Shown here: piece by piece, positions 24,306-34,090 of the stretch | How the letters are laid out: each line of letters begins with the position of its first letter | Position numbering within the stretch: the first letter of the stretch is position 1 | Assembly (NCBI GenBank): GCA_938010765.1 | Contig: CALLVX010000159.1 | Location: 1-35,895 of the forward strand | From: an uncultured Flavobacteriaceae bacterium | GTDB taxonomy: Bacteria; Bacteroidota; Bacteroidia; Flavobacteriales; Flavobacteriaceae | Reading direction: 5' to 3' | DNA: 35,895 bases | The notes under the pieces: generated by a model | The model's input: only the letters and a program-made list of their open reading frames with translations | The model's database searches: none | What the model was told of the DNA's origin: nothing | Program-made: the position numbers and the translations under genes

Positions 24306-25529
24306 TTATTCTGCCAAAAGCTGCCGCATAAAATCATTGAACTCTTTTTTAAAGGCCGTGTGTTTTTCACCTGTAGCTGGCCCATTAAATCCTGTGTGTA
24401 TTTTTCTAACCGTTCCCTCTTTATCTATAAAAATGGTTGTGGGGTATGAGAGTACATGGTTCAGCATGGGGAGCTTCTCTTGCGCCTTTTCCTTATCAGA
24501 TGTTCCGTACTGCGCGAGTAAGATGGGGTAATCTACCCCGATACGATCTCGCATTCGTTGAATACTCTTAAAGGCTCTTTCCTTTGTTTTTGCATATTCA
24601 AACGCTAAGGCGACCACCTCTAAACCATCAGAATTATTATTCTTCAAATAATCGAGATAAAATTTGGTCTCATCCAAGCAATTGGGACACCAGGTGCCCA
24701 TTATCTGAACCAGCACCACTTTATCCTTAAATCTAGTATCGTTTAATGATACTTCTTCCCCCTTTGAATTTGGAAACTTAAATGCCAGACGATTGTATCC
24801 TTCCTTTAAAAAGGTGAGAGAATCGGCGCTCACCAATTCAAAATCTTTATTCCGTTTTGCTAGGAAGGGCTCTTTAAAGTGGTTTCCCGAATAGAAAGTA
24901 CCCTGCAGTGTGCTATCTGTTATTTTTGCCGCAAACAAAAAGGCATGTGCCCCATCGAATGCCGAAAGTTTTAAGGAGTCACCGTTTGCAATACCTTCCA
25001 AATAGCGGTAGTCTCCTGTGGTTGTTCTGAAAGTACCGGTGACCAGAACCCCTTTTTGGGAAAAGATACCCTTGCCCTTGTAATGGTCTTCAGTGCCTAA
25101 ACTAAAATCTGTTTCCCATATGCCCGAAATATCGGCATTCGGAACGACCGTTTTGTCAAATCTTTCGGTTACATTGTAGTTGGCGGTAAAGGGAACAATA
25201 CGACCCAAGCTTTCTTTAATAAACTGCCCCTTCATAGTTCTGCCAGTAAAGATACCAACTATATATCCTTCAAAAACAGGGGTGCGAATGGTTATGGTAT
25301 CCCCTACGATTTCGATTTCATCCACCGAAATCACTTCCTCAGCATTATAAATCTCCATGGTGTAAGCGCCCGTAGCAGATTTTTTAAGTTTAAAATTAAA
25401 CGGTAGTATTTGATTGTCCATAACCGCCAATTCGCCCCTCCAAACCCCCTCATTGGGCAGTTTCACCTCCTTTGGCTCACAAGACATGGCCAACAACGCG
25501 ACGATCACCATTACTCCTAGATTTTTCAT
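24306..25529 (-). CDS. TlpA/ResA-like thioredoxin-fold lipoprotein
   Basis: A 407-residue lipoprotein: lipobox LAMSC (Cys17). Residues about 25-240 form a beta-rich domain (two similar stretches with ISVDEIEIVGDTI and GTFRTTTGDYRYLEG) as in bacteroidete DUF4369-like proteins. The C-terminal thioredoxin domain (about 255-405) has MGTWCPNC with Cys281 and Cys284, and the cis-proline loop SYPTT near 363. It is likely a periplasmic disulfide reductase anchored to the membrane. It converges on leuB with only a 5-bp gap. The partner is unknown. Confidence 0.9.
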   Translation of the reverse strand: MKNLGVMVIVALLAMSCEPKEVKLPNEGVWRGELAVMDNQILPFNFKLKKSATGAYTMEIYNAEEVISVDEIEIVGDTITIRTPVFEGYIVGIFTGRTMKGQFIKESLGRIVPFTANYNVTERFDKTVVPNADISGIWETDFSLGTEDHYKGKGIFSQKGVLVTGTFRTTTGDYRYLEGIANGDSLKLSAFDGAHAFLFAAKITDSTLQGTFYSGNHFKEPFLAKRNKDFELVSADSLTFLKEGYNRLAFKFPNSKGEEVSLNDTRFKDKVVLVQIMGTWCPNCLDETKFYLDYLKNNNSDGLEVVALAFEYAKTKERAFKSIQRMRDRIGVDYPILLAQYGTSDKEKAQEKLPMLNHVLSYPTTIFIDKEGTVRKIHTGFNGPATGEKHTAFKKEFNDFMRQLLAE

Positions 25530-25660
25530 GAAATATTATTTGGTTCTAAAATCGAAATAACGATTAAAAACTTACAATAAAAAATTAAAAACAAAACAGA
25601 AGTCTGGCTGTTGAATGTCTACCTGCATTGTTTTATCTTTACGGCCTTTAAAACCGACCG

Positions 25661-28087
25661 ATGAATATTTCGTATAACTGGCTAAAGCAGTTTCTTAAAA
25701 TAGAATGGGATTCCCAAAAAACAGGCGAACTCTTGACCGATATAGGGTTGGAAGTCGAGGGCATCACCCAATTCGAGTCGGTGAAAGGTGGCCTAAAAGG
25801 GGTTATTGTTGGGCATGTACTAAGTTGTGAAAAACACCCCAACGCCGACAAACTAAAACTTACAATGGTAGATGTAGGCGCCGATACTCCTTTACAAATC
25901 GTTTGCGGAGCTCCCAATGTTGCGGCTGGCCAAAAGGTTCCGGTAGCGACAATAGGAACCACCTTATATTCTGCTGAGGGGGAAGCTTGGACCATTAAAA
26001 AGGGAAAAATTAGAGGAGAGGAAAGTTATGGGATGATTTGTGCAGAAGATGAATTGGGCATTGGTGATGACCATGACGGAATCTTAGTGCTAGACGATGG
26101 TCTTACCGTGGGCACACCCTGTGCAGAAGTTTTTGACATCGAAAATGACGAAGTTTTTGAAATAGGCCTTACACCAAACCGGGCAGATGCCATGAGCCAT
26201 TTTGGTGTTGCCCGAGATCTGAGGGCCGGCCTCATACAAAGAGAGATTACAAAAGAACTTATTACACCTTCTATTAGTCAATTCAATGTAGATAACCGTT
26301 CACTTAGAATAGAAGTTGAGGTTGAAGATAGTTCATTGGCACCCAGGTATTGCGGGGTTACTTTGACCAATTTAACCGTACAACCATCCCCAGATTGGTT
26401 AAAAAACAGGTTAGCAGCTATTGGTATTACCCCAAAAAACAATTTGGTCGATGCTACCAACTATGTCTTGCACGAGTTGGGACAGCCGTTACATGCATTT
26501 GATGCGGATCGTATTCACGGCAGTAAAATAATTGTAAAAAAAGTAAGACCAGGCACCAAATTCATGACGTTAGACGGGGAAGAACGCGAGTTATATGAAG
26601 ATGATCTTATGATATGCGATGCCGAAAAACCCATGTGTATTGCCGGAGTGTTCGGAGGAATCAATACAGGAGTTACAGAAAGTACCAAATCGATATTTTT
26701 AGAGAGTGCGTATTTTAATCCTATATCTATTCGAAAAACGGCAAAAAGACACGGACTGAATACTGATGCATCCTTTCGTTTTGAAAGAGGTATTGATATC
26801 GAAAAGGTAGAATATGCTTTAAAGAGAGCTGCCCTACTTATAAAAGAAATTGCAGGCGGATATATTACTTCGGATATCGTGGATCTTTACCCAAAAAGGG
26901 CAGACCACCACGAAGTATTTCTTTCGTTTGAAAAAGTGAATGCCTTAATTGGGCAGGAAATTCCTAGGGATACCATCAAATCGATTCTCGCATCTCTAGA
27001 AATACAGGTAAAGAACGTTACCGAGACCGGTCTTGGCCTCTCAATACCATCCTATCGGGTCGATGTTCAAAGAGAAGTAGATGTTATAGAAGAAATTCTT
27101 CGTATTTACGGGTACAATAATATTGCCTTCAAAGAAAAGCTAACGGCTTCTATAGCGCCCATTTCCAAATTAGAAGATTACAAATTACAAACGGTAATCG
27201 GTAGTCAGTTGGCCTCGAATGGTTTCTTCGAAATAATGACCAACAGTCTTACCGCTCCAAAATACGCGACCTATTCCTCCGGAATCAATGGTGAGGAGGC
27301 CGTTAAAATGCTAAACCCACTAAGCTCGGACCTGTCGGTCATGAGACAGTCGATGCTGTTCAACGCCTTAGAAACGGTTTCCTATAATTTAAATCGAAAA
27401 AAACATGATTTAAAGTTATTCGAATTTGGTAAAACCTATCACCAAAGGGAATTAGATCGGGAAGAGCACAAACACTTGTCCCTAATCGTAACCGGGAAAA
27501 GGCAAGAATCAAGTTGGGTAGCTGCCGATACTAAATCAGATTTTTACTACTGTAAAACGGTAGTCGAAAATGTATTGAACAGGTTGGCTATTGATTCATT
27601 TGAACAAAGACCAACAAATTCGCCCTTACTTTCCGAGGGAATAGAGCTTGTAGCGAACAAAAAAAGAGTTGCGAGTTTAGGAATGGTTACCAAAGACATT
27701 TTAAAGAAGTTCGATTTGCGACAAGAAGTACTTTTCGCGGATTTTGACTGGGATAATGTCTTGACTATCGCCGGTAGAAAAGAAATCGTCTTTCAGGGCA
27801 TACCCAAATACCCAGAAGTAAGGAGAGATTTTGCACTTCTTTTGGATGACCATGTCCAGTTCAAAAAAGTACATGATCTTGCACTACAGACAGAGCGAAG
27901 GCTACTAAAGTCAGTAAACCTCTTCGATGTGTATACAGGCAGTAAGTTGCCAAAAGGCAAGAAATCGTATGCAGTAAGCTTCACGCTGTTAGATGAAAAA
28001 GGTACGCTCACCGATAAGCAAATTGATAAGATTATGGGTAAAATTCAAAAGAAATACGAACAAGAACTAAGCGCCGAATTAAGATAA
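25661..28087 (+). CDS. pheT: Phenylalanyl-tRNA synthetase beta subunit
   Basis: The large subunit of the (alpha-beta)2 phenylalanyl-tRNA synthetase, 808 residues. It has the N-terminal NISYNWLKQFLK, the tRNA-binding OB domain (about 40-150, VGHVLSCEKHPNADKLKLT), the B3/4 editing domain (about 215-390, with DATNYVLHELGQPLHAFD), B5 (about 400-475), the synthetase-like core and the C-terminal anticodon-binding FDX-ACB domain (about 710-805, KYPEVRRDFALL). pheS is not adjacent, which is common in Bacteroidetes. A near-consensus -7 (TATCTTTA, 25634-25641) lies upstream. Confidence 0.98.
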   Translation: MNISYNWLKQFLKIEWDSQKTGELLTDIGLEVEGITQFESVKGGLKGVIVGHVLSCEKHPNADKLKLTMVDVGADTPLQIVCGAPNVAAGQKVPVATIGTTLYSAEGEAWTIKKGKIRGEESYGMICAEDELGIGDDHDGILVLDDGLTVGTPCAEVFDIENDEVFEIGLTPNRADAMSHFGVARDLRAGLIQREITKELITPSISQFNVDNRSLRIEVEVEDSSLAPRYCGVTLTNLTVQPSPDWLKNRLAAIGITPKNNLVDATNYVLHELGQPLHAFDADRIHGSKIIVKKVRPGTKFMTLDGEERELYEDDLMICDAEKPMCIAGVFGGINTGVTESTKSIFLESAYFNPISIRKTAKRHGLNTDASFRFERGIDIEKVEYALKRAALLIKEIAGGYITSDIVDLYPKRADHHEVFLSFEKVNALIGQEIPRDTIKSILASLEIQVKNVTETGLGLSIPSYRVDVQREVDVIEEILRIYGYNNIAFKEKLTASIAPISKLEDYKLQTVIGSQLASNGFFEIMTNSLTAPKYATYSSGINGEEAVKMLNPLSSDLSVMRQSMLFNALETVSYNLNRKKHDLKLFEFGKTYHQRELDREEHKHLSLIVTGKRQESSWVAADTKSDFYYCKTVVENVLNRLAIDSFEQRPTNSPLLSEGIELVANKKRVASLGMVTKDILKKFDLRQEVLFADFDWDNVLTIAGRKEIVFQGIPKYPEVRRDFALLLDDHVQFKKVHDLALQTERRLLKSVNLFDVYTGSKLPKGKKSYAVSFTLLDEKGTLTDKQIDKIMGKIQKKYEQELSAELR

Positions 28088-28095
28088 AAGCCTTT

Positions 28096-28638
28096 CTAAA
28101 GTTTTGCGGGAAGAATAACACTGTCTATCTCATGAATAACACCATTGCGTTGATTTGAATCGGCTGTGGTTATTCTGGCAGTATTACCATTGCTATCGGT
28201 AAGTATAATATCTATTCCGCTCATTGTAGCTGTTAATTCATCTCCTTGAACCGTGGTGAAGCTAGCCTTTCCCTTACCCCGGCACATTGCCTTTAAAATT
28301 GTAGAGGCAGACAAATTCCCGGCTACTATATGATAGGTTAATAGTGAATGTAATTCCTTTTTATTTTCAGGACGTAATAAGTTTGCAAGACGTGCCTCTG
28401 AGAGTTTATCGAAAGCAATATCAGATGGAGCGAACACGGTAAAAGGCCCTTTACTTTCCAAAACTTCTTCCAAATCGGCAGCCTTGACCGCGGCCAATAG
28501 TGTTTGATGGTTTTCAGAATTTTTGGTGTTGGAAATAATTGATTTTTCGGGATCCATAGAAATAAGATCGTTTTGAGAAAATACGATCGTAGTAGATAGA
28601 AAGAAAAATAAGCACACAGCGAATACCGTAGATTTCAT
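28096..28638 (-). CDS. Secreted fasciclin (FAS1) domain protein
   Basis: A 180-residue protein with a signal peptide (about 1-21, ending TTIVFSQ) and one FAS1 domain (about 42-178). The H1 box FTVFAPSDIAFDKL, the YH motif in LLTYHIVAGNL and the C-terminal GVIHEIDSVILP are canonical. These proteins act in adhesion or cell-envelope interactions, and no ligand can be named. It stands alone, converging on pheT over 8 bp. Confidence 0.93.
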   Translation of the reverse strand: MKSTVFAVCLFFFLSTTIVFSQNDLISMDPEKSIISNTKNSENHQTLLAAVKAADLEEVLESKGPFTVFAPSDIAFDKLSEARLANLLRPENKKELHSLLTYHIVAGNLSASTILKAMCRGKGKASFTTVQGDELTATMSGIDIILTDSNGNTARITTADSNQRNGVIHEIDSVILPAKL

Positions 28639-28810
28639 AGGTTGTAGATTTGGGCAATCAATTATAAAAAAATCGATGAACGGCTAAATTCATCGGTAAT
28701 ATACATTCATATGGCGGAAGGCCATGTTAAAGAAACGTGCGCTTCATAAAATTTAACATATTATTAACAACTAAGTAATGAAGCGCTTTCGACCATGAAA
28801 CAGAATTCCC
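28639..28810. promoter_or_regulatory. Divergent region between fasciclin gene and two-TM protein gene
   Basis: The region contains a short inverted repeat, CGATGAA/TTCATCG (28674-28680 and 28689-28695, 8-nt loop), in the fasciclin leader, and AT-rich sequence. No coding content was seen. The plus-strand promoter is listed separately. Confidence 0.35.
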
Positions 28811-28818
28811 TAACTTTG
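28811..28818 (+). promoter_or_regulatory. -7 box (TAACTTTG) for the two-TM protein gene
   Basis: TAACTTTG is an exact TAnnTTTG match, 19 bp before the ATG, with GCTTTCG about 20 bp upstream as a weak -33. A purine-rich AAGGAAAAAG serves as the ribosome binding site. Confidence 0.5.
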
Positions 28819-28837
28819 AGGGGCTAAGGAAAAAGAA

Positions 28838-29557
28838 ATGAAGTTCCAAAACACTAATATTGAGGAAAAGCTAGAAAAGGAACGTGCCAAAAATGGCAAA
28901 TCGGATGAGATTCTAGCAGAGGTTTATCAAATTTTACAAGAAGACTTACAAAAACAGGATCGCATTCAACAAACCATTCAAAGAGGTGCGAACTATGTTA
29001 CCAACCAATTCGATTTCGACTCGCTAGAAACGAATAAAATTTATCATATTGATCAAATAAAGAACATTTGCATCGATTATCGGTTACGCTTTCTAGATTC
29101 AAAATATTTTAAGGGGACTATTCCGCAAGAAGCTTTTTCTAAAATCAAAGTGTTAGAAAAAACACACGAGATTCAATTGAAAGGTTTTAAGGTAGTAGCC
29201 CCATCGAAGCTGTTCAAGCTAGAGGACAAGGACGACCCTTTGTTATTTGCCCCCATAGGAAATGATTATTTTTATTTGATACACAAATGGGGCAACGATC
29301 TTCACCCGTTGAGAAAAGTACTTGTATGGCCCTTTAAGAACATCGTAAACCTTGCCTTGGCTGTCTTGATAATAAGCTATTGCTGCACCTCGTTAATACC
29401 CTCAGGGCTATTTTCCAAAACTAATTCTAGTAGTGAGTTTTGGATTATCTTTTTCTTTATGTTCAAGAGCCTTGCCGCGGTGGTTATCTTTTACGGTTTT
29501 GCACTGGGCAAAAATTTTAACTCAGCTATTTGGAAGAGCAAATATTTTAATGCGTAA
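28838..29557 (+). CDS. Two-TM membrane protein of unknown function
   Basis: A 239-residue protein. The N-terminal third is charged and helical (1-60). A soluble central part (about 60-155) has a KIYHIDQIKNICIDYRLRFL segment and ends FAPIGNDYFYLIHKWGNDL. Two transmembrane segments follow (about 170-188 and 202-222), so the bulk faces the cytoplasm. No family was recognised. Its own promoter and RBS, together with good codon use, support a real gene. It stands between the fasciclin gene and an unknown lipoprotein, neither of which hints at its role. Confidence 0.7.
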   Translation: MKFQNTNIEEKLEKERAKNGKSDEILAEVYQILQEDLQKQDRIQQTIQRGANYVTNQFDFDSLETNKIYHIDQIKNICIDYRLRFLDSKYFKGTIPQEAFSKIKVLEKTHEIQLKGFKVVAPSKLFKLEDKDDPLLFAPIGNDYFYLIHKWGNDLHPLRKVLVWPFKNIVNLALAVLIISYCCTSLIPSGLFSKTNSSSEFWIIFFFMFKSLAAVVIFYGFALGKNFNSAIWKSKYFNA

Positions 29558-29641
29558 CCAACTACTAAGTTTTCGCTAAAAAAGCGCCTTGACAGCTATA
29601 GTCCAGATCCCTTTTCTTATAGAGGTGTTTATACCAACCTA

Positions 29642-30772
29642 TTACTTCACTATTATGCTATGTGGAATACCGTCAACATCAATATTGTCTATGACCGCAG
29701 GTTCCGCACCGGTCCGTATACGAAGTAACCCTCCCTTTTGAGAGCCTTTTTTCTTGTAGCCGATAAGCATATAGTCATTTTTGATATCAAAATCGACCAT
29801 GGTAGTCGTTTCTATCTCATACTCAAGGTTCCTTTGTGCCTCGGTAAGAAAGTTTTCATATGCATATAAGATGACCAAGTTTTCTCCAAAATCATAAATT
29901 GCCGGAACAATTGGGTAAATACTGTTCTCACCAGGAGGTGTTTCGTAGTACATTTTACCGGTATCATCAAAATTATTCGAATTCGAATCGGTAAACTTCG
30001 GCTCAATGCCTTCTTGATATTGTACATATTGCAACGCAAGCGTTTGGCTATTCATAAGTGTATGCAGCTCATCATAACTCACGATAAGGTTATTATCTAC
30101 ATTCTTAATGAGTTTATGTGCATTAAAGCCTAGGTTCATCTCGATAATCATGGTATCATTAGAGGCGTCCATTACCACTAAGAAATTTTCATTGGCAACT
30201 TCTTCATCCAAACTTAATATGAACAAACGATTATTTGTAAAAACAAGATCTGTTGGTTTTTTACTGACGGTAACATCTACAAAAGAACTTTCCGATGCAT
30301 TCAAATCAATTACACGAATAAAATAGTCTGCGGCTAACATGGGTTCTTTCAACCCATAAGCGATGTATAATTTATCGTTCGAATGTGCAATTGCGTAGGC
30401 AGTAAGGTCACAATCACCTAAGTCATCAAAAAGCACGGCTTCATGCGAGCTATCGTCGTTGAAATCGTATTTCAAAATTTCTCCTGAGCAAGCGCCTTTT
30501 TTTTGATAAAAACTAAAAACAGTGCCGTCTTTATAGAGCAGCTCCGGGGTACCGATATCGGTAAATTTACTATCCGCTGCGTTAAAAGTCACCAAATCAG
30601 CGTTTGCATTCAAAAGGGTACTCTTGAATGTAGAACCGGTTTCAAATAATAGGGTGTAGTCGGCGTCCGCACCAGGATTGGTCGTACCGCCACCATCACC
30701 GCCATCATCAGATTTACTACATGAAAATAATAGGCATACCAATAGCAGGCTAAAAAGATTGTAGGTTTTCAT
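29642..30772 (-). CDS. Lipoprotein, probable beta-propeller-like, unknown function
   Basis: A 376-residue lipoprotein with lipobox LLFSC (Cys18) followed by SKSDDGGDGGG, a Gly/Asp-rich tether typical of surface lipoproteins in Bacteroidetes. The rest is beta-rich, with recurring hydrophobic strand pairs (AHSNDKLYIAYG, FTNNRLFILS, VDNNLIVSYDE, NDYMLIGYKKKGS) that suggest blades of a propeller. No catalytic motif was seen. It starts 25 bp after the ABC-F stop and may be co-transcribed with it, but a functional link is doubtful. Confidence 0.75.
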   Translation of the reverse strand: MKTYNLFSLLLVCLLFSCSKSDDGGDGGGTTNPGADADYTLLFETGSTFKSTLLNANADLVTFNAADSKFTDIGTPELLYKDGTVFSFYQKKGACSGEILKYDFNDDSSHEAVLFDDLGDCDLTAYAIAHSNDKLYIAYGLKEPMLAADYFIRVIDLNASESSFVDVTVSKKPTDLVFTNNRLFILSLDEEVANENFLVVMDASNDTMIIEMNLGFNAHKLIKNVDNNLIVSYDELHTLMNSQTLALQYVQYQEGIEPKFTDSNSNNFDDTGKMYYETPPGENSIYPIVPAIYDFGENLVILYAYENFLTEAQRNLEYEIETTTMVDFDIKNDYMLIGYKKKGSQKGGLLRIRTGAEPAVIDNIDVDGIPHSIIVK

Positions 30773-30797
30773 AACGTAAGAATTTGGGTTCTACAAG

Positions 30798-32426
30798 TCA
30801 AACCGAAACCGCGTACATTTTTTTGCGCAGCTCCTTAATAGTCTTCTCTGACATATATTCATCGAACGTTAAATATCTGTCTATATTGCCTTTAGGAGTC
30901 AATTCTATCACGCGATCGGCCACGGTCTGTGCGAATTCATGGTCATGGGTTGTAAAAAGAACGGTACCCTTAAAATTCTTTAAAGAGTTGTTAAAAGCAG
31001 TAATACTTTCTAAGTCCAAGTGGTTGGTCGGTTCGTCTAACATTAAGACATTAGCCCTAAGCATCATCATTCTACTTAACATACAACGTACTTTTTCTCC
31101 ACCGGAAAGTACGGTGCATTGTTTTAAGGCTTCCTCCCCACTAAAAAGCATTTTCCCTAAGAATCCGCGGATGTATACCTCTTCTCGTTCCTCTTCGGTC
31201 TTGGCCCATTGTCGAAGCCAATCGACCAGATTGCTGTTTTGGTTGAAAAAACGCGCATTATCTGCCGGTAGATATGATTGCGAGGTCGTAATTCCCCATT
31301 GAAAATCGCCTTTGTCGGCCTTTCTATTCCCATTTACGATTTCGTAAAAAGCGGTACTGGCCCTAGAGTCTTTTGAAATAATGGCCACTTTATCGCCCTT
31401 TGCTAAATTGATGTCTACATTCTGAAAAAGTAGGTCCCCATCTTCTGAAGTAGCCGAGAGACCGCTTACATTCAATATTTGATCCCCGGCTTCGCGTTCA
31501 CGATCAAAAATAATCGCAGGATACCGTCGACTCGAAGGTTTAATATCCTCTATCTTTAATTTTGATAGCATCTTTTTTCTACTGGTCGCCTGTTTGCTCT
31601 TAGCTACGTTTGCGCTGAATCGCATAATGAACTCCTGTAATTCCTTGGCCTTGTCTTCGGCCTTCTTATTTTGTTGTGCACGCTGTCTTGCGGCCAACTG
31701 GCTACTTTCATACCAAAAAGTGTAGTTCCCGCTAAAAAGATTTATTTTGCTAAAATCAATATCACCAATGTGGGTGCAGACCGAGTCTAAAAAATGCCGG
31801 TCATGCGATACAACGATTACAGTGTTCTCATAATCTCCCAAAAAATGCTCTAACCAACTGATCGTTTCGTAGTCAAGATCATTGGTAGGCTCATCCATAA
31901 TCAGCACATCAGGGTTCCCGAACAATGCTTGTGCTAGCAGTACCCTTACTTTTAATTTAGAGTCTACATCACCCATTGCAGTATAATGCAAGGATTCGGT
32001 TATCCCTAAATTCGAAAGCAAAGCAGCAGCGTCACTATCGGCATTCCAACCGTTCATCTCCTCGAACTCTACCTGTAATTCTCCTATTCTATCCGCATTT
32101 TCATCTGAATAGTCTGCATATAAGGCATCTATCTCTTTTTTTATTTTGAAAAGGGGTTTGTTCCCCATAACAACGGTTTCTAAAACCGTAGATTCATCAT
32201 AGGCGTTGTGATCTTGTTCCAAGATAGACATTCGTTTACCCGGCTCAAGATGCACATGACCAGAAGTAGGATCTATCTGACCCGATATAATTCGTAAAAA
32301 GGTAGATTTACCGGCTCCGTTAGCTCCGATTATCCCATAACAATTACCTTGGGTAAATGCAACATTCACTTCATCAAACAATATTCTTTTCCCAAACTGA
32401 ACGGACAAATTCGAAACCGACAACAT
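30798..32426 (-). CDS. ABC-F ATPase, YbiT-like
   Basis: A cytoplasmic, ribosome-associated ABC-F protein of 542 residues with two nucleotide-binding domains and no membrane part. The first has GANGAGKST and IMDEPTNDLD, but its signature is VDSKLKVR instead of LSGGxK, as in the YbiT subgroup. A charged linker (about 235-300, with RFSANVAKSKQATSRKKML) is the P-site tRNA interaction motif region. The second has LSGGEKVRCMLSRMMM and MLDEPTNHLD. The longer frame from 32480 is rejected because that TTG is the -33 element of the gene's promoter. A translation-factor role is more likely than antibiotic resistance. Confidence 0.93.
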   Translation of the reverse strand: MLSVSNLSVQFGKRILFDEVNVAFTQGNCYGIIGANGAGKSTFLRIISGQIDPTSGHVHLEPGKRMSILEQDHNAYDESTVLETVVMGNKPLFKIKKEIDALYADYSDENADRIGELQVEFEEMNGWNADSDAAALLSNLGITESLHYTAMGDVDSKLKVRVLLAQALFGNPDVLIMDEPTNDLDYETISWLEHFLGDYENTVIVVSHDRHFLDSVCTHIGDIDFSKINLFSGNYTFWYESSQLAARQRAQQNKKAEDKAKELQEFIMRFSANVAKSKQATSRKKMLSKLKIEDIKPSSRRYPAIIFDREREAGDQILNVSGLSATSEDGDLLFQNVDINLAKGDKVAIISKDSRASTAFYEIVNGNRKADKGDFQWGITTSQSYLPADNARFFNQNSNLVDWLRQWAKTEEEREEVYIRGFLGKMLFSGEEALKQCTVLSGGEKVRCMLSRMMMLRANVLMLDEPTNHLDLESITAFNNSLKNFKGTVLFTTHDHEFAQTVADRVIELTPKGNIDRYLTFDEYMSEKTIKELRKKMYAVSV

Positions 32427-32449
32427 ATCTTCTGCTTTAAAATTTCGTG

Positions 32450-32480
32450 CAAAAATACGCAAATAACTTCCTTTGACCAA
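32450..32480 (-). promoter_or_regulatory. Promoter for the ABC-F gene: TTG (-33), 20 bp, TATTTTTG (-7)
   Basis: On the minus strand TTG (32480-32478) is 20 bp from TATTTTTG (32457-32450), matching the Bacteroidetes consensus. The leader to the ATG at 32426 is about 20 nt and carries AGAAG before the start codon. Confidence 0.6.
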
Positions 32481-32601
32481 TAATCTAGGCGTCTATAACG
32501 TTCAACGAAAAGACGATTGATCGTTATAACTTTTAACGTGTCATTAACAGCATAGGCTCTAGTGCTTGCTTACTTTTACAATCTATCATAGATCTTCTTG
32601 T

Positions 32602-33984
32602 ATGGATAAGAATTTACTTTATCTGTTTCTTTTTGTTTTGGCAGGTTGTAGTAAAGGAGAAAAAAAGTCCCCCAGTGTTTTTTTTGCAGGGGAGATCGTA
32701 AACCCCACGAGCAGCCACATTGTGTTGCTCAAAGGTGACAAAGTCGTCGATTCTGCGCTCTTGAACGAGCATAACCGTTTCTCTTTTTCGTTTGACTCAT
32801 TGCCGCAAGGCCTGTATCATTTCAACCACACGCCAGAATACCAATATGTCTACCTCCAGGAGGGCGATAGCGTTATGGTGCGCTTAAATACGATGGATTT
32901 TGATGAATCGCTGGTCTTTTCGGGGCGCGGCAGTGCCATCAGCAATTTTCTTTTGGAACTCTTTTTGGCTCGTGAGGATGAAATACCCTTGATCAACAAT
33001 TACTACAATTTAGAGGCCAGCGAATTTCTAAAAAGGGTAGACTCCCTTAAAAATAATAAGGTTGCCCTTTTAAACGAACTTCAAAACGAAGGGGAAATTA
33101 TGGGTAGTCAAGTAAAAATAGGCAAAGCCAGTATCGAGTACACCTACTACACTTTTAAGGAAAAATACCCGTTCAGGCACAAAAATTTGGCACATAGCGG
33201 TATAATGGAGAAACTTCCCAAGGAATTTTACGGGTATCGAAACAAACTTGAATTCGGTAACGAAGAGTTGACCTATTTGAGACCTTATTACAATTTTATG
33301 TTGAACCATATTCAAAATTTGGCCTACATGAGTTGCAATGATGAATGCAAGGTAAAAGGGCAAGTAGTGAGAAATCAACTTCATTTTAACAAACATAAGC
33401 TTCATCTAATCGATAGCATGATAACTGCTAAAACACTGAAAGACAACCTTTATAGATATGTAGCTTTTGACTATTTATTGAAGGTACATGACACCGAAGA
33501 GAACAACAGAACGTTTATTGATGAATTTCACAAACTATCAAAGAACAACAAGCATCTTAATGAAATTGATAAGCTTTACAACGGCATTGCCAACATTCAA
33601 CCCAACCATGTTATTCCCGATGTGTTGGTTACCAGCACCGATGGAGATACGCTTTCACTTAAGGAAATAGCAAAAGACGGGAAAACCGTTTTCTACTTTT
33701 GGTCGGGTTCAGATCGCAGACATTTTGAAAATATTACCAAGCGAATTGCAATTCTTACCAAGCAAAAACCCGAATATAAGTACGTGGGCATCAATATGAG
33801 AACGAGCGAACCTCTTTGGAAAGGTCTGATAGAGGCATCTGGCCTCAATAAAGAACTACAGTTTCGATCAAACGATTTTAAGACACTTACCGAGTCACTT
33901 ATAATCTACCCACCCAACAAATGCGTTATAACAGAGGATACGCTGATCGTCGATGCCTTTTCGAATATTTATGCCTCTTTTTAA
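32602..33984 (+). CDS. Thioredoxin-fold lipoprotein lacking the CxxC cysteines
   Basis: A 460-residue lipoprotein with lipobox VLAGC (Cys16 from the ATG at 32602; the TTG at 32566 is rejected). A beta-rich N-terminal domain (about 22-110, FAGEIVNPTSSHIVLLKGDK) resembles DUF4369-type domains, followed by a long helical region and a C-terminal thioredoxin-like domain (about 335-460). At the active-site position the sequence is FYFWSGSDRRHF: Asp371 and His374 stand where the redox cysteines would be. It is therefore unlikely to be a disulfide oxidoreductase. It may have a binding or structural role in the periplasm. It stands alone, ahead of a terminator. Confidence 0.85.
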   Translation: MDKNLLYLFLFVLAGCSKGEKKSPSVFFAGEIVNPTSSHIVLLKGDKVVDSALLNEHNRFSFSFDSLPQGLYHFNHTPEYQYVYLQEGDSVMVRLNTMDFDESLVFSGRGSAISNFLLELFLAREDEIPLINNYYNLEASEFLKRVDSLKNNKVALLNELQNEGEIMGSQVKIGKASIEYTYYTFKEKYPFRHKNLAHSGIMEKLPKEFYGYRNKLEFGNEELTYLRPYYNFMLNHIQNLAYMSCNDECKVKGQVVRNQLHFNKHKLHLIDSMITAKTLKDNLYRYVAFDYLLKVHDTEENNRTFIDEFHKLSKNNKHLNEIDKLYNGIANIQPNHVIPDVLVTSTDGDTLSLKEIAKDGKTVFYFWSGSDRRHFENITKRIAILTKQKPEYKYVGINMRTSEPLWKGLIEASGLNKELQFRSNDFKTLTESLIIYPPNKCVITEDTLIVDAFSNIYASF

Positions 33985-34090
33985 AAACCAGAAAACTGGC
34001 GTCTTAAAATTGCCTCATATATAACATAGGTTTTTTAAATGATGATGGTAAAACAGATTTCAGTATAAAATACCATCGCCTACAACAAAA

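Noticed and set aside
30798..32426. Antibiotic-resistance ABC-F
   Set aside because: The degenerate first signature and overall motifs fit the YbiT-type housekeeping group, and there are no resistance-associated neighbours.
32427..32480. Upstream start for the ABC-F protein
   Set aside because: The initiating TTG coincides with the -33 element, and TATTTTTG lies within the would-be coding stretch.
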